NCBI GenBank assembly: GCA_002798275.1
Contig: NWQR01000001.1
Location: forward strand, 186,001 to 250,000
Length of the DNA stretch: 64,000 bases
Direction of reading: 5' to 3'
Origin: Lysobacteraceae bacterium NML08-0793
GTDB lineage: Bacteria; Pseudomonadota; Gammaproteobacteria; Xanthomonadales; Xanthomonadaceae
The notes under the pieces are model-generated. The model searched no databases. It was not told where the DNA came from and saw only the letters and a list, made by a program, of their open reading frames with translations. Every line of letters begins with the position of its first letter. The stretch's first letter is position 1. Both the position numbers and the translations under genes were made by a program. Below are positions 47,236 through 59,254 of this stretch, piece after piece.

Positions 47236-49278
47236 TCAATTCACGGTGCGAATGAGCCAGGCAAGCAGCACAATCAAGCCCAGAATCATGGCAAAGGCAT
47301 AGCTGTAAAGACGGCCGGTCTGCACCCGGCGTACCAGTGCGGCGATGCCGCCGACACTCTTGGCCGAGCCTTCCACCACGCCGCGGTCAATCACCGTGGC
47401 ATCGAACCAGCGGAACAGCTTGCCAAGCAGCAGGCTGCCACCGGCGAAACCGTTGATCCACAACTTGTCGAAGCCGTACTTTTCTTCGAGGATGCGAATC
47501 GGCAGCTTGAAGGCGCGTGCGGCCTTGTCGGCAAGCTCGGGCTTGATCAGATACATCAAGGTGGCGAGCGCAAAGCCTGCAAAGGCCAGCCAGAAGGCCG
47601 GGGTCATGAAGCCGTGCAGAGCGAAGGCCACCGGTCCATGCCAGTCTTCGGCAGCGATTTTTGCCAGCACATCGCGGGCTTCGTTGACGAAAATGATGTT
47701 GGCAAAGAAACCTTCCTGCGCCGTTTTGCCGGTCCAGTCGGTGCCAAACAGCATCGGCCCTGCGGTAAAGAAGCCAATCAGAATCGACGGAATCGCCAAC
47801 AGAACCAGCGGCACGGTTACCACCCACGGGCTTTCATGCGGCTCGTGCGCGCCGTGGCCATGATGGTCATCGTGATGGGCATCCGCATGATGCGCATCGC
47901 GGAAACGCTCCGCACCGAAGAAGGTCAGATACAGCAGGCGGAAGCTATAGAAACTGGTTACGAATGCGCCCAGCAACACAGCCCAATAGCCATACTGGGC
48001 GATGAAGCCGCCCTGGGTGTGGGCGTTTTCTGCCGCCGCAACAATAATCGCGTCCTTGGAGTAGTAACCGCTGAAGAACGGCGTTGCCACCAGCGCCAGC
48101 GTGCCGATCAGACTGGTGATGAAGGTAATCGGCATGTATTTGCGCAGGCCACCCATCTTGCGCATGTCCTGCTCGTGGTGCATGCCGATGATGACCGAGC
48201 CTGCGGCCAAGAACAGCAGCGCCTTGAAGAACGCATGGGTCATCAGGTGGAACACGGCGGCGGAATAGGCCGACACCCCCAGCGCCACCGTCATATAGCC
48301 CAGCTGCGAAAGCGTGGAATAAGCCACCACGCGCTTGATATCGTTCTGCACCATGCCGATCAGCCCAGTCCAGAACGCGGTGGTGGCGCCGATGAACAGC
48401 ACGAAGTTCAGTGCAGTCAGCGACATTTCGAACATCGGCGACATGCGTGCGACCATGAAGATACCGGCGGTCACCATGGTAGCGGCGTGAATCAGTGCGG
48501 AAATCGGCGTCGGGCCTTCCATCGAGTCCGGCAGCCAGACATGCAGCGGCACTTGGGCGGATTTACCCATCGCACCGATGAACAGACAAATGCAGATGAA
48601 AGTTACCGCCGACCAGCTTGCAAAGCCCGGCACGCTCTGCCCATCGAGCACTGAAAGATTGGCAAACACGGTGCTGTAATCGAGCGAGCCAAACCAGTAC
48701 AGGATGCCGCCGATACCGAGCAGAAAGCCGAAGTCACCGACACGGTTGACCAGAAAGGCTTTCAGGTTGGCAAAGATCGCGGTCGGCTTTTTGAACCAGA
48801 AACCAATCAACAGATAGGACACCAGACCCACGGCTTCCCAACCGAAGAACAGTTGCAGGAAGTTATTGCTCATCACCAGCATCAACATGCTGAAGGTGAA
48901 CAGCGAGATATAGCTGAAGAAGCGCTGGTAGCCGGGGTCTTCTTCCATGTAGCCGATGGTGTAGAGGTGCACCAAGAGCGACACAAAGGTAACCACCACC
49001 ATCATCATCGCGGTGAGCTTGTCCACCAAGAAGCCGACATGGGCGGCGTAATTGCCGATTTCGAACCAGGTATAGATGTTCTGGTTGTAAGGCGCAGCGC
49101 CCTGCCCCACCAGCTGCCACAGCACATGGACAGACAGCGCACAGGCCACGGCCACACCGAGAATGGTGACGGTATGCGCGCCCGCGCGCCCGACCTGGCG
49201 GCCAAACAGACCAGCAATAATCGAGCCGAGCAGCGGTGCCAGCACAATCGTCAGGAGTTGGGTTGTGGATAGGGTCAT
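47236..49278 (-). CDS. nuoL: NADH-quinone oxidoreductase subunit L
   Basis: 680 aa. Largest antiporter-like subunit, with the long lateral helix at the C-terminus. Conserved FFGWEAVGLVSYLLIGFWF, GKSAQVPLHVWLPDSMEGPTPISALIHAATMV and AYSTLSQLGYM. A His-rich loop (HHADAHHDDHHGHGAHEPHE) lies at about residues 455-480, typical of some lineages. ATG at 49278. Confidence 0.97.
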   Translation of the reverse strand: MTLSTTQLLTIVLAPLLGSIIAGLFGRQVGRAGAHTVTILGVAVACALSVHVLWQLVGQGAAPYNQNIYTWFEIGNYAAHVGFLVDKLTAMMMVVVTFVSLLVHLYTIGYMEEDPGYQRFFSYISLFTFSMLMLVMSNNFLQLFFGWEAVGLVSYLLIGFWFKKPTAIFANLKAFLVNRVGDFGFLLGIGGILYWFGSLDYSTVFANLSVLDGQSVPGFASWSAVTFICICLFIGAMGKSAQVPLHVWLPDSMEGPTPISALIHAATMVTAGIFMVARMSPMFEMSLTALNFVLFIGATTAFWTGLIGMVQNDIKRVVAYSTLSQLGYMTVALGVSAYSAAVFHLMTHAFFKALLFLAAGSVIIGMHHEQDMRKMGGLRKYMPITFITSLIGTLALVATPFFSGYYSKDAIIVAAAENAHTQGGFIAQYGYWAVLLGAFVTSFYSFRLLYLTFFGAERFRDAHHADAHHDDHHGHGAHEPHESPWVVTVPLVLLAIPSILIGFFTAGPMLFGTDWTGKTAQEGFFANIIFVNEARDVLAKIAAEDWHGPVAFALHGFMTPAFWLAFAGFALATLMYLIKPELADKAARAFKLPIRILEEKYGFDKLWINGFAGGSLLLGKLFRWFDATVIDRGVVEGSAKSVGGIAALVRRVQTGRLYSYAFAMILGLIVLLAWLIRTVN

Positions 49279-49340
49279 GTCGGAATCACCGTGTTACCGG
49301 AAGGTGCCACTTGGTTGTCGGGTTGCAAAACTGGCGGGCA

Positions 49341-49658
49341 TCAGCCCTTGAGCGAGTCGAGCTTCATCACTTCAATCGTGCGGCGGCTGCGGAACAGCGC
49401 CACCAGGATGGCCAGACCAATGGCAGCTTCAGCCGCAGCCACGGTCAGGATGAAGAACACGAAAATCTGCCCTTGCGGATCCACCATATGACGCGAGAAC
49501 GCCACGAAGTTGATGTTCACCGCCAGCAACATCAGCTCAATCGACATCAACAAGATGATGACGTTTTTGCGGTTCAGGAAAATCCCGGCGACGCTGATGC
49601 AGAACAACACCGCACCAAGCGCCAAGTAATGGCCGAGGCCTACGGGGACAGCAAACAT
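49341..49658 (-). CDS. nuoK: NADH-quinone oxidoreductase subunit K
   Basis: 105 aa from ATG at 49658, overlapping the nuoJ stop (TGATG). Three helices with the two conserved membrane glutamates ([25 protein letters not shown]). Confidence 0.97.
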   Translation of the reverse strand: MFAVPVGLGHYLALGAVLFCISVAGIFLNRKNVIILLMSIELMLLAVNINFVAFSRHMVDPQGQIFVFFILTVAAAEAAIGLAILVALFRSRRTIEVMKLDSLKG

Positions 49659-50287
49659 CACGGAGCCTCCTCTTGTTGGCTTGCGGCAGGCTTCACCGCA
49701 TCCATCTTCACCATGCGCACGCGGTCGCGCGCCTTGACTGCCGCCTGCTCGGACGGGTTCTGATGGCGCGCGCCCTGACGCACGCGCAACGCCAGCATCA
49801 CCGCGGCAATCACCGCCACGGTCAGAATCACCGCCGCCAGCTCAAACGGCAGCAGGAACTTGGTGTATAGCGTTTCGGCCAGCCATTTGCTGTTGGCAAT
49901 ACCGGCTTCTTCGACACTATCGGGCGAGAAGCCACCGAGCTTGGCCTTGATGCCGAGAAGGGTGAGGATTTCCACCAGCATCACCACCGCTACCACCAAA
50001 CCGACCGGCAGATAGCGCACAAAGCCTTCGCGCATTGGCGTAGTGTCGATGTCGAGCATCATCACCACGAACAGGAACAGCACCATCACTGCGCCGACGT
50101 ACACCAAAATCAGTGCCACGCCCAAGAACTCGGCACCGGCAATGATCCAGGTGCAGGCCACCGAGAAGAAGGTCAGCACCAGCAGCAGCGCCGCATGCAC
50201 CGGGTTTTTCACGCTGATGACCCCCACGGCGGCCATCACCGCAAGGGCGGCGAACACATAGAAAGCGGACAAGATGATTGTTTCCAT
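49658..50287 (-). CDS. nuoJ: NADH-quinone oxidoreductase subunit J
   Basis: 209 aa from ATG at 50287 ([12 protein letters not shown]). Five helices; [23 protein letters not shown] and [20 protein letters not shown] are the conserved pi-bulge helix region. Seven bases after nuoI. C-terminal tail is basic and hydrophilic. Confidence 0.96.
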   Translation of the reverse strand: METIILSAFYVFAALAVMAAVGVISVKNPVHAALLLVLTFFSVACTWIIAGAEFLGVALILVYVGAVMVLFLFVVMMLDIDTTPMREGFVRYLPVGLVVAVVMLVEILTLLGIKAKLGGFSPDSVEEAGIANSKWLAETLYTKFLLPFELAAVILTVAVIAAVMLALRVRQGARHQNPSEQAAVKARDRVRMVKMDAVKPAASQQEEAP

Positions 50288-50294
50288 GTCGTCC

Positions 50295-50783
50295 TCAGCG
50301 ATAAGGCGCATCAGCGGCGCGACGCTCGGCGATTTCGGCTTCCAGACGGTCACCGATGGCGAGCAGGGTGGGCTTGGTCAGGATGTTCTGACCGCGCTTG
50401 TCGAAATGGTATTCGTACACATGGGTTTCGACGATCGAATCCACCGGACAGGATTCTTCGCAGAAGCCACAGAAAATGCACTTGAACAGGTCGATTTCGT
50501 AGCGCGTAGTGCGACGGGTGCCGTCCTCGCGACGCTCCGAATCAATGGTGATAGCCAGCGCCGGGCAGACTGCCTCGCACAATTTGCAGGCGATGCAGCG
50601 CTCCTCGCCATTGGGATAACGGCGCAGCGCATGGATGCCGCGAAAACGCGGCGATTGCGGCGTCTTTTCCATCGGGTACATCAGCGTGTACTTGTCGCGG
50701 AAAAGATATTTCAAGGTCAGCCCCAGCCCTTGCAGCAACTCCCACAACAGCAGGCTTTTGAAGTAATTGGCGATGCGATTCAT
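50295..50783 (-). CDS. nuoI: NADH-quinone oxidoreductase subunit I
   Basis: 162 aa. Two 4Fe-4S ferredoxin motifs: [16 protein letters not shown] and [16 protein letters not shown] (clusters N6a and N6b), on the path to N2 in NuoB. Amphipathic N-terminal helices lie on the membrane. Three bases from nuoH. Confidence 0.97.
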   Translation of the reverse strand: MNRIANYFKSLLLWELLQGLGLTLKYLFRDKYTLMYPMEKTPQSPRFRGIHALRRYPNGEERCIACKLCEAVCPALAITIDSERREDGTRRTTRYEIDLFKCIFCGFCEESCPVDSIVETHVYEYHFDKRGQNILTKPTLLAIGDRLEAEIAERRAADAPYR

Positions 50784-50786
50784 GCC

Positions 50787-51878
50787 TTACACCCCCGCCT
50801 TGATGACACCGAAGAACACCAAAAGCGTGGCGACGGCAATCCAGGCGATACAAATCGGGATAAACACTTTCCAGCCCAGGCGCATGATCTGGTCATAGCG
50901 GTAGCGCGGGAAAGACGCGCGGAACCAGATGAAGCAGCTCATGAAGAAAAACACCTTGGCAAACAACCACGGCCAGCCACCGGCCCAGATCCAGTTGACT
51001 GCCCAGTGCACATCGCCAAGATCCAGCCAGCCTTGCAGCGGCGAGAGCCAGCCACCCAGGAAGAACAGCGCGGTGAGGAAGCTCACCAAAATCATGTTGG
51101 CGTATTCGGCCAAGAAGAACAGTGCGAACTGCGAGCCGGAGTATTCCACCATGTGACCGGCGACGATTTCCGATTCACCTTCGACCACGTCGAACGGTGC
51201 ACGGTTGGTTTCGGCCACGCCGGAAATGAAATACACCACGAACAGCGGCAGCAGCGGCAGCCAGAACCATTCAAAGAAACCGGCATTGCCTGCCTGAGCC
51301 TCGACAATCGCGGTCAGGTTCAGACTACCGGCGGCAATCATCACCCCGACCAACGCAAAGCCCATGGCGATTTCATAGCTCACCACCTGCGAAGCTGAAC
51401 GAATCGCGCCGAGGAATGCGTACTTGGAGTTGGAAGCCCAACCGGCCAGAATCACGCCGTACACGCCCAGCGAAGTCATCGCCAACAGATACAGCAAGCC
51501 GGCGTTGGCATTGGACAGCACCAGTTGCGCATCAAACGGAATCACCGCCCAAGCGGCGAAAGACGGCCCCAGCACAATCAGCGGCGCCAAGATGTACAAC
51601 AGCTTGCTGGCTTGGGTGGGCTGCACCACTTCCTTGAACAGCAGTTTGAAGACGTCGGCAAAGGCTTGGAAAATGCCAAAGCCCACATACATCGGCCCGT
51701 GGCGGACATGCATCCAGCCAATCAGCTTGCGCTCCCACACCACATAGAAGGCCACCGTGATGATGACCGGCATGGCGATGACGAGAATCTTCAGTACGAT
51801 CCAGAGCACGGCTCCGATATCGCCCAGCGACAGGAACCACTGATGCAGGGAATCAATCATTGCGGTCAGGGGATTCAT
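50787..51878 (-). CDS. nuoH: NADH-quinone oxidoreductase subunit H
   Basis: 363 aa from ATG at 51878, overlapping nuoG by 4. Quinone-site membrane subunit with eight helices; [49 protein letters not shown] and [22 protein letters not shown] are diagnostic. Confidence 0.97.
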   Translation of the reverse strand: MNPLTAMIDSLHQWFLSLGDIGAVLWIVLKILVIAMPVIITVAFYVVWERKLIGWMHVRHGPMYVGFGIFQAFADVFKLLFKEVVQPTQASKLLYILAPLIVLGPSFAAWAVIPFDAQLVLSNANAGLLYLLAMTSLGVYGVILAGWASNSKYAFLGAIRSASQVVSYEIAMGFALVGVMIAAGSLNLTAIVEAQAGNAGFFEWFWLPLLPLFVVYFISGVAETNRAPFDVVEGESEIVAGHMVEYSGSQFALFFLAEYANMILVSFLTALFFLGGWLSPLQGWLDLGDVHWAVNWIWAGGWPWLFAKVFFFMSCFIWFRASFPRYRYDQIMRLGWKVFIPICIAWIAVATLLVFFGVIKAGV

Positions 51879-54121
51879 ACGGCTTTCGCCTCCACACGGC
51901 TTGCGGCCAACGGCGCCGTCGCGCCATAGCCCGATTCCACCCAAACCACGCCTTCGGCGATGCGCTCACTGAGCAGCACTTGCAGCGTGGCGGTACCGGC
52001 AGCGGTTGAGAACCGCCCCATCGCCTCATGCTGAAGCCCCACCGCTGCTGCGGTGGCCGGATGCAGCACGGCATATTCGCCCACGGTCAGCGGATGCGAT
52101 TGCAATGCCGGGGCACGGCGTACCGTGGCATCGACGCGATAAATCGCCTGGGATACGGCAAGCTCCAGCCCCGGTTTGCCCGCAGCAGGCACATTGCTGG
52201 CGCTGACCTTGACGCTGCGCGGCTTGATGCCAGCACGCAGCTGGGCAAGATCCATATAGCCAAAGCCGGGCAGTTGCAGTGCATCGGCCAAGGCACGCAG
52301 CACCCGCCAACCTTCGCGGACTTCACCGCGCACCTTGCCCCCGGCATGTGCCAACTGCACGCTGCCATCAAGATTGGTCAGGCTCGCGTCCATTTCCGGC
52401 AACAGTGCGATGGGCAAAATCACATCGGCCACTGCGCGGGTGGAACGGCAGGCGTAATGGCTAAATGCCACGGTTCTGGCATTGCCGAGTGCCCGCATGG
52501 CAACGCCCTGATCGGCAAAGTCCAGACCCGGCTCGATGCCGTAAATCAGATACGCCGCACGCGCTTCACGCAACATGTCTTGGGTGCTGCGCGCACTGGG
52601 CAGCACGCCGTACTGCGCCAGACCCACGGCGTTGGCGCCCTGCGGAATGCGGCAGACGCGCGCGCCGGTGCGCTCGGCAAAGCCGCGCGCCGCGGTGCGG
52701 ATGGCAGCAGCGTGGGCGCTGTTTTCTGCAATCCCGCCGATGATGAGCGCCACGCGCTCGGCCTGCCCCACATCCAGTGCGGTCAGAGCATCGGCCAGTT
52801 GCGAGGGCGCCACGATCGACTTGCCGACGGCCTCGAAAGTGAACTCGAAATCCACCGGGTTGATCACATGGATGCGCGTGCCATGCTTCCAAGCCTTACG
52901 CAGACGCTGATGCAGCAACGGCAATTCATGGCGCAGATTGCTGCCCAGCACGACGATGACTTCGGCCTCTTCGATATCTTCCAACGCCACGCCAAACGGC
53001 TCGGCTACGGCGGCATCGGAAAGATCCTGCTGGCTTAGGCGGTGATCAAGATTGCCCGTGCCCAGCGCCTCGGCAAACCGTGCCAGCACGGCGCCTTCTT
53101 CGTTGCTGGTAGCAGGATGTACCAACACGCCAAGCGCATCGCCGCTGTTTTCACGCAGGATTTGCGCGGCCGCGGCCAAGGCTTCTTCCCAGCTGGCTTC
53201 GCGGAAGGCATCCGGCTCACTGCCCTCGCCCACGCGAATCATCGGCTTCAGCGCCCGGTCTTCGGCATACAGCCCTTGAAAGGCGTAGCGATCGCGGTCG
53301 GAGATCCAGCACTCATTGACTTGCTCGTTGTCGCGCGGCACCACGCGCAGCACTTCGCCGCGACGGGTATGCAGAAACAAATTGCTGCCCATGGCATCGT
53401 GGAAGCCGATCGAGGGCTTGGCCACCAGCTCCCAGGGACGCGCCTTGAACTGGAACACCTTGTTGGTCAGCGCGCCCACCGGGCAGACATCAATCACATT
53501 GCCAGACAGCTCCGTGGTCAACGGCTTACCGTCATAGGTGCCAATTTGCAGGTTTTCGCCGCGCTGCATGCCGCCCAGCTCGTAAGTGCCGGCGATTTCC
53601 GCGGTAAAACGGATGCAGCGGGTGCACTGGATGCAGCGGGTCATTTCGGTGGCGACCAGCGGCCCTAGGTCTTCATCGGCCACTGAACGCTTGGTTTCGG
53701 AATAACGACTGATGCCGCGGCCATAGCCCATCGACACGTCCTGCAATTCACACTCGCCGCCTTGGTCACAAACCGGGCAGTCCAGCGGGTGGTTGATCAG
53801 CAGGAACTCCATCACGTTGCGCTGTGCTTTCAGCGCCTTGTCGCTGCGGGTAAACACCTTCATGCCGTCGGCCACCGGGGTAGCGCAAGCCGGCAGCGGC
53901 TTCGGGCTCATCCGGCCGCCCATCTCCGCTTCCACCATGCACATGCGGCAATTGGCGGCAATCGGCAGTTTTTCGTGATAGCAAAAACGCGGGATCGGAA
54001 TGCCGGCCTTGTCGGCGGCATGGATGATCATGCTGTTTTTCGGGGCAGCCAGTTCCACGCCGTCGATAAAGACGGTTACGTGATCCGGCGGCAGGTTCGG
54101 TTTTTCCGGTTGCGCACTCAT
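51875..54121 (-). CDS. nuoG: NADH-quinone oxidoreductase subunit G
   Basis: 748 aa. N-terminal 2Fe-2S (N1b; [17 protein letters not shown]), His-Cys 4Fe-4S (N5; [18 protein letters not shown]) and 4Fe-4S (N4; [10 protein letters not shown] and [15 protein letters not shown]) motifs, followed by a molybdopterin-oxidoreductase-like domain without cofactor, less conserved. Four-base overlaps with nuoF and nuoH. Confidence 0.96.
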   Translation of the reverse strand: MSAQPEKPNLPPDHVTVFIDGVELAAPKNSMIIHAADKAGIPIPRFCYHEKLPIAANCRMCMVEAEMGGRMSPKPLPACATPVADGMKVFTRSDKALKAQRNVMEFLLINHPLDCPVCDQGGECELQDVSMGYGRGISRYSETKRSVADEDLGPLVATEMTRCIQCTRCIRFTAEIAGTYELGGMQRGENLQIGTYDGKPLTTELSGNVIDVCPVGALTNKVFQFKARPWELVAKPSIGFHDAMGSNLFLHTRRGEVLRVVPRDNEQVNECWISDRDRYAFQGLYAEDRALKPMIRVGEGSEPDAFREASWEEALAAAAQILRENSGDALGVLVHPATSNEEGAVLARFAEALGTGNLDHRLSQQDLSDAAVAEPFGVALEDIEEAEVIVVLGSNLRHELPLLHQRLRKAWKHGTRIHVINPVDFEFTFEAVGKSIVAPSQLADALTALDVGQAERVALIIGGIAENSAHAAAIRTAARGFAERTGARVCRIPQGANAVGLAQYGVLPSARSTQDMLREARAAYLIYGIEPGLDFADQGVAMRALGNARTVAFSHYACRSTRAVADVILPIALLPEMDASLTNLDGSVQLAHAGGKVRGEVREGWRVLRALADALQLPGFGYMDLAQLRAGIKPRSVKVSASNVPAAGKPGLELAVSQAIYRVDATVRRAPALQSHPLTVGEYAVLHPATAAAVGLQHEAMGRFSTAAGTATLQVLLSERIAEGVVWVESGYGATAPLAASRVEAKAV

Positions 54122-55479
54122 GCAGCCACCTTCTCGATTACCTTGCCATCGCGGATGTCGTCCACCAAGAAACGCTTATTGACGATGGCATATTCAAACT
54201 CGTCCCAGAAGTGATGCAGGAAGCCCTGCACCGGCCAAGCAGCCGCTTCACCAAAGGCACAGATGGTATGGCCTTCGATCTGCCCCGCAGCCGCACGCAG
54301 CATGTTGAGGTCATCGAGCGTGGCTTCTAGGTTGGCGATGCGGGTCAGCATGCGATACATCCAGCCGGTGCCCTCACGACAAGGAGTGCACTGACCACAG
54401 GATTCCTTGAAGTAAAAGCGCGAGATGCGCTGGCAGGCACGCACCATGCAGGTGGTTTCATCCATCACGATGACCGCCCCCGAGCCCAGACCGGAACCGG
54501 CCTTGCCGATGCTGTCATAGTCCATGGTGCAGCCCATCATGATGTCGGCCGGCAGCACCTTCATCGAGGAGCCGCCCGGAATCACCGCCTTGAGCTTGTG
54601 CCCATTGCGCACCCCACCGGCCATTTGCAGCAGCTCGGCAAACGGGGTGCCAAGACGGATTTCAAAATTGCCGGGATTGTTGACATGGCCGGAAACCGAA
54701 AACACTTTCGGCCCGCCGTTATTGGGAATGCCAAGCCCGGCAAACCATTCTGCGCCATTGCGGATGATGGCCGGCACCGAGGCATAGGTTTCGGTGTTGT
54801 TGATGGTGGTGGGCTTGCCGTACAGGCCGAAATTGGCCGGGAACGGCGGCTTGAAGCGCGGCTGGCCTTTCTTGCCTTCCAGCGACTCCATCAGCGCGGT
54901 TTCTTCGCCGCAGATATACGCCCCGGCGCCGAGTGCGCCGTAAATGTCGATATCCACGCCGCTGCCCAGGATGTTCTTGCCGAGCCAGCCATGCGCATAG
55001 GCTTCTTTCAGCGCCGATTCGAAATGCTCAAACGGCTCGTGGTGGAACTCACCGCGCAAATAGTTGTAGCCCACGGTGCAGCCGGTGGCATAGCAGGCAA
55101 TCGCCATGCCTTCCACCACCGCATGCGGGTTGTAGCGCAGGATGTCGCGGTCCTTGCAGGTGCCCGGCTCGGATTCGTCCGAATTGCACAGCATGTATTT
55201 CTGACCATCGCCCTTGGGCATGAAGCTCCATTTGAGCCCGGTGGGGAAGCCCGCACCGCCACGACCACGCAGACCGGATGCCTTGACCATTTCGATGATC
55301 TCGGCCGGCGGGATTTTTTCTTCCAGAATCTTACGCAGCGCCACATAGCCGCCGGTCTTGAGATAGTTCTCATACGACCAAGGCTTGTCGAAATGCAGCG
55401 TGGTATAGACCACATTATGCGCCTGCGGCGCCGGACCGACCGGCCCGTAGCCTTCCGAATAATACGAATGTCCGGCCAT
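54118..55479 (-). CDS. nuoF: NADH-quinone oxidoreductase subunit F
   Basis: 453 aa. NADH- and FMN-binding subunit: [47 protein letters not shown], and 4Fe-4S N3 in [19 protein letters not shown] oxidation begins here. One base from nuoE. Confidence 0.97.
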   Translation of the reverse strand: MAGHSYYSEGYGPVGPAPQAHNVVYTTLHFDKPWSYENYLKTGGYVALRKILEEKIPPAEIIEMVKASGLRGRGGAGFPTGLKWSFMPKGDGQKYMLCNSDESEPGTCKDRDILRYNPHAVVEGMAIACYATGCTVGYNYLRGEFHHEPFEHFESALKEAYAHGWLGKNILGSGVDIDIYGALGAGAYICGEETALMESLEGKKGQPRFKPPFPANFGLYGKPTTINNTETYASVPAIIRNGAEWFAGLGIPNNGGPKVFSVSGHVNNPGNFEIRLGTPFAELLQMAGGVRNGHKLKAVIPGGSSMKVLPADIMMGCTMDYDSIGKAGSGLGSGAVIVMDETTCMVRACQRISRFYFKESCGQCTPCREGTGWMYRMLTRIANLEATLDDLNMLRAAAGQIEGHTICAFGEAAAWPVQGFLHHFWDEFEYAIVNKRFLVDDIRDGKVIEKVAA

Positions 55480-55480
55480 G

Positions 55481-56008
55481 TTATTTCAACCCGTCCAGCA
55501 GCTCATCCACTTTTTCGGTGGTGAGTTTTTCGTGGTAGTGGCCGTTGATGACGACCACCGGCGCGCCGCAGCAGGCGGCGACGCATTCTTCTTCGCGCTT
55601 CAAATACACCCGGCCATCTTGAGTGGATTCACCCAGACGACAGCCGAGTTTTTTCTCTGCATGCTCGACCAGTTTTTCCGCACCGTTCAACCAGCAACTG
55701 ATATTGGTGCAGAACGCCACGTTGTGGCGGCCGACTTTTTCTGTCTCGAACATCGAGTAGAAGGTAGCCACTTCATACGCCCACACCGGCGGCAGGCCGA
55801 GATATTTGGCCACCGCGGCAATCAGCTCGTCCGACAGCCAGCCGCCGTTTTGCTCCTGCGCCGCATGCAGCCCCTGCAAGAGCGCCGAACGCTTGCGATC
55901 AGGCGGAAACTTGCCGAGCCAGTGGTCGATATGCGCACGGGTTTCGGCCGACAGCACCACCATCGGATCCACATTGCGCGCGTTTTCAAAATTGCCGGTG
56001 GCCTTCAT
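55481..56008 (-). CDS. nuoE: NADH-quinone oxidoreductase subunit E
   Basis: 175 aa thioredoxin-like subunit with 2Fe-2S cluster N1a ligands in [11 protein letters not shown] and [12 protein letters not shown]. Overlaps nuoD by 4 bp. Confidence 0.97.
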   Translation of the reverse strand: MKATGNFENARNVDPMVVLSAETRAHIDHWLGKFPPDRKRSALLQGLHAAQEQNGGWLSDELIAAVAKYLGLPPVWAYEVATFYSMFETEKVGRHNVAFCTNISCWLNGAEKLVEHAEKKLGCRLGESTQDGRVYLKREEECVAACCGAPVVVINGHYHEKLTTEKVDELLDGLK

Positions 56009-57324
56009 CGATCGACCTCACCAAACACGATGTCGTAAGTGCCGATCATCGCCACCACGTCGGCCAGCATATGACCCTTGACGATGGCGTCCATCGACGA
56101 AAGATGGGCAAAGCCCGGTGCGCGGAGCTTGCAGCGGAATGGCTTGTTGGCGCCATCAGACACCAGCCAGCAACCAAACTCGCCCTTGGGCGCTTCCACC
56201 GCCGCATAGGTTTCGCCCGCAGGCACCGAATACCCTTCGGAGAACAGTTTGAAGTGATGAATCAACGCTTCCATGTCGTCCTTCATCGCTTCACGGCGCG
56301 GCGGCGACACTTTTTTGTTATCGAGCATCACCGGGCCCGGATTTTCTTTCAGCCATTTCACGCACTGGGCGATGATGCGGTTGGATTGGCGCATTTCCGC
56401 AATGCGCACCAGATAGCGGTCATAGCAGTCGCCATTGACACCGACCGGAATATCGAAATCCACTTCGGCGTATTTGGCATACGGCTGCTGCTTGCGCAAA
56501 TCCCAGGCGATGCCCGAGCCGCGCAACATCGCGCCGGTCATACCCCAGGCATAAGCTTGCTCAGGCGAAACCACACCGATGCCGACAGTGCGCTGTTTCC
56601 AGATGCGGTTGTCGGTGAGCAGGGTTTCGTATTCATCCACGCGCTTGGGGAAGTCGCGGGTGAAGGCTTCCAGATAATCTAGCAACGAGCCTTCACGAGC
56701 TTCGTTGAAGCGCTTGAGCTTAGCGCCACGGCGCCATTTCGATTCTTTGTACTGCGGCATGCGCTCGGGCAAATCGCGGTACACGCCTCCGGGACGGTAA
56801 TAGGCCGCGTGCATACGCGCCCCGCTGACCGCCTCATAAGCATCCATCAGTTCTTCGCGCTCGCGGAAGGCGTACAGCATCACCGCCATCGCGCCCAGAT
56901 CCAGCGCATTCGAGCCGACCCACATCAGGTGATTGAGGATGCGGGTAATTTCGTCGAACAGGGTGCGAATCCACTGCGCCCGTTCAGGGGCTTCCACGCC
57001 AAGCAGGGTTTCGATAGCGCGCACGTAGGCGTGCTCGTTGCACATCATCGACACATAGTCCAGACGATCCATGTAGCCGATGGATTGGTTGAACGGCTTG
57101 GATTCGGCCAGTTTTTCCGTACCCCGGTGCAGCAACCCGATATGCGGGTCGGCACGCATGATGGTTTCGCCGTCCATTTCCAGAATCAGGCGCAACACGC
57201 CGTGCGCGGCCGGGTGCTGCGGGCCAAAGTTCAACGTGTAATTGCGGATTTCCTGCCGGGCTTCTTCGGCATTGCTGGCAATCAGCCCATGCGGCGGCAA
57301 CAAGCGCGGGTTCACATCAGTCAT
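56005..57324 (-). CDS. nuoD: NADH-quinone oxidoreductase subunit D
   Basis: 439 aa 49-kDa-type subunit forming the quinone site with Nuo[56 protein letters not shown] and DIVFGEVDR at the end are diagnostic. About 20 residues longer at the N-terminus than many. Overlaps nuoC by 4. Confidence 0.97.
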   Translation of the reverse strand: MTDVNPRLLPPHGLIASNAEEARQEIRNYTLNFGPQHPAAHGVLRLILEMDGETIMRADPHIGLLHRGTEKLAESKPFNQSIGYMDRLDYVSMMCNEHAYVRAIETLLGVEAPERAQWIRTLFDEITRILNHLMWVGSNALDLGAMAVMLYAFREREELMDAYEAVSGARMHAAYYRPGGVYRDLPERMPQYKESKWRRGAKLKRFNEAREGSLLDYLEAFTRDFPKRVDEYETLLTDNRIWKQRTVGIGVVSPEQAYAWGMTGAMLRGSGIAWDLRKQQPYAKYAEVDFDIPVGVNGDCYDRYLVRIAEMRQSNRIIAQCVKWLKENPGPVMLDNKKVSPPRREAMKDDMEALIHHFKLFSEGYSVPAGETYAAVEAPKGEFGCWLVSDGANKPFRCKLRAPGFAHLSSMDAIVKGHMLADVVAMIGTYDIVFGEVDR

Positions 57325-58088
57325 CGCGTAGCTCCACCAAGTTTCAGGTCTTTGTCCTCGCCCGCGGCAGTGGCAAAACGTGCGTCATCGCGCAGTACGC
57401 GCGGCACACCCACGCGCGGCTCGACCGAGGTCACCGGCTCGTACACCACGCGCTGTTTTTCCGCGTCATAACGCACTTCCACATTGCCAATCAGCGGGAA
57501 GTCCTTGCGGAACGGATAGCCGACGAAACCGTAGTCGGTCAGGATGCGGCGCAGATCCGGGTGGCCACGGAAAATGATGCCGAACAGATCAAACGCCTCG
57601 CGCTCGAACCAATTGGCACCCGGCCAGATTTCGGTCAGGGAGTCCACCATCGGCATATCGTCGTTGGCACAGAACTCGCGCAGGCGCAGACGCCGGTTAT
57701 TGCTGATCGAGAGCAAATGCGCCACTGCGGCAAAACGCTGCGGCGGACGATTGTCAACCGGCTCGATAGCCAGCGGTTGCGGGGCTTGCTCGCTCATTGC
57801 CTGCCCCCATTTGAAACGACCAACGTTCGCGCCTTCCACCCCACGGCTGAAGCCGCGCGAGGACACATCGGTATCCCATTCGTCGCTGCCATAGCCCATG
57901 TAGTCGATACCGCTGATATCAATGCATTGCTCGAAACCGAATTCATCACGCAGCGCACGGGCGATGTCGAGCCACTGCCCGGCAGGCGCGTCCAAGGTGA
58001 TTTCGCCACGCGGCTCGGCCAGCAACACACGGCAGTCCGGAAAGCGCTCGCGCAGGGTTTCTGCGAAGTTCGCGGGATTGGAGTTCAT
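57321..58088 (-). CDS. nuoC: NADH-quinone oxidoreductase subunit C
   Basis: 255 aa 30-kDa-type subunit. [42 protein letters not shown] is the signature. A less conserved insert (about 78-125, [17 protein letters not shown] onward) is seen also in related Lysobacterales. Separate from nuoD, unlike the E. coli fusion nuoCD. Confidence 0.96.
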   Translation of the reverse strand: MNSNPANFAETLRERFPDCRVLLAEPRGEITLDAPAGQWLDIARALRDEFGFEQCIDISGIDYMGYGSDEWDTDVSSRGFSRGVEGANVGRFKWGQAMSEQAPQPLAIEPVDNRPPQRFAAVAHLLSISNNRRLRLREFCANDDMPMVDSLTEIWPGANWFEREAFDLFGIIFRGHPDLRRILTDYGFVGYPFRKDFPLIGNVEVRYDAEKQRVVYEPVTSVEPRVGVPRVLRDDARFATAAGEDKDLKLGGATR

Positions 58089-58099
58089 GTCCTAGACGC

Positions 58100-58681
58100 T
58101 CAAGAACGAACAAGAGAATGCGCAGGCTCGGCTTCTTTCTTGCCGAACACGCTGCTGCGGCGAATCTTCTTTTGCAGCTGCAAAATGCCGTAGGTCAGCG
58201 CCTCGGCCGTGGGCGGACAGCCCGGCACATAGACATCCACCGGCACCACGCGGTCGCAGCCGCGCACCACCGAATAGGAATAGTGGTAATAGCCGCCACC
58301 ATTGGCACAGCTACCCATGGAGATGACCCATTTCGGATCCGGCATCTGGTCGTACACCTTGCGCAGCGCCGGCGCCATCTTGTTGACCAGGGTACCGGCA
58401 ACAATCATCACGTCCGACTGGCGCGGACTTGGGCGGAACACCACGCCAAAACGGTCCATGTCGATGCGCGCACAGCCTGCGTGCATCATTTCCACCGCGC
58501 AGCAGGCAAGGCCGAAGGTCATCGGCCACATCGAGCCGGTACGCGCCCAGTTCCACAGCGCGTCCATGCTGGTGGTGACAAAACCCTGCTGCATGACCGG
58601 GTTGTCATGCTCGGGACGCAGCAGATCATCCAGCCGCCCTTCCGGCAGCGGATTGAAGAATGGCGTATGGCTTACTCCCAT
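58100..58681 (-). CDS. nuoB: NADH-quinone oxidoreductase subunit B
   Basis: 193 aa from ATG at 58681, overlapping nuoA by 10 bp. Ligands of cluster N2: [20 protein letters not shown] and [11 protein letters not shown]. It passes electrons to quinone. The C-terminal tail is basic. Confidence 0.97.
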   Translation of the reverse strand: MGVSHTPFFNPLPEGRLDDLLRPEHDNPVMQQGFVTTSMDALWNWARTGSMWPMTFGLACCAVEMMHAGCARIDMDRFGVVFRPSPRQSDVMIVAGTLVNKMAPALRKVYDQMPDPKWVISMGSCANGGGYYHYSYSVVRGCDRVVPVDVYVPGCPPTAEALTYGILQLQKKIRRSSVFGKKEAEPAHSLVRS

Positions 58682-59028
58682 TCGAGCGCCCCCCTCTTCC
58701 AGACATAAACAAAGCCGAGGAACAACATGCCGACAAACAGCCCCATGGTGACCAGGCTGCGCGCGCCCAGCTCCATGAACACTTGCGTCCACGGCACGAT
58801 GAAGATGATTTCCAGGTCGAAGACGATGAACTGGATGGCGATGAGGTAATAGCGCACGTCAAACTGCATACGCGCATCCTCGAAGGGCAGGAAGCCGCAC
58901 TCGTAAGGAGAGAGTTTCTCGGCGCTGGGCTTTTTCGGCCCGACCAGGTTGCCGATAACGATTAGCGCAACGCCAATCCCGGTGGCAACAATCAAAAACA
59001 GCAGAGTCGGCAAGTATTGTGCCAGCAC
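58672..59028 (-). CDS. nuoA: NADH-quinone oxidoreductase subunit A
   Basis: 118 aa, starting at GTG 59028 (weak upstream site), three helices; [43 protein letters not shown] is the signature. First gene of the nuo operon, 85 bp after tRNA-Leu. Confidence 0.96.
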   Translation of the reverse strand: MLAQYLPTLLFLIVATGIGVALIVIGNLVGPKKPSAEKLSPYECGFLPFEDARMQFDVRYYLIAIQFIVFDLEIIFIVPWTQVFMELGARSLVTMGLFVGMLFLGFVYVWKRGALEWE

Positions 59029-59079
59029 GGCTAGTCTCGTCGGCTAGGCCGCGCGAGGTACGCGGCGTGGCTAATAAGC

Positions 59080-59103
59080 ATCGGGCCTCTGCCGAGGCCC
59101 GAT
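59080..59103 (-). other. Hairpin between tRNA-Leu and nuoA
   Basis: ATCGGGCCTC (59080-59089) and GAGGCCCGAT (59094-59103) form a 10-bp stem with loop TGCC. No T-run follows, so it may be a processing or partial-termination element in the tRNA-Leu to nuoA interval. Confidence 0.4.
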
Positions 59104-59113
59104 ACGGTACAAG

Positions 59114-59198
59114 TGGTGCCCAAGAGGGGACTCGAACCCCTACGACCTAAGCCGCTACCACCTCAAGGTAGTGCGTCTACCAATTCCGCCACCTGGGC
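59114..59198 (-). tRNA. tRNA-Leu (GAG)
   Basis: 85-nt class II tRNA. Acceptor GCCCAGG with CTTGGGC (one G-U), anticodon loop TTGAGGT on stem CTACC/GGTAG, long variable arm, T-loop GTTCGAGTC, CCA encoded. It lies 56 bp after secG, probably in the same transcript. Confidence 0.96.
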
Positions 59199-59254
59199 AT
59201 GTTTCCCGAAGTACACTGACTGCACTGCAGGAAGCTCGTTATTGTAATCCGAAA

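Noticed and set aside
47095-48654. 519-aa His-rich plus-strand frame across nuoL
   Set aside because: Antisense to a clear nuoL; His-rich text comes from reverse reading of membrane-protein codons.
59080-59103. Rho-independent terminator between tRNA-Leu and nuoA
   Set aside because: The 10-bp stem is good but no T-run follows on either strand, so it is listed only as a hairpin.
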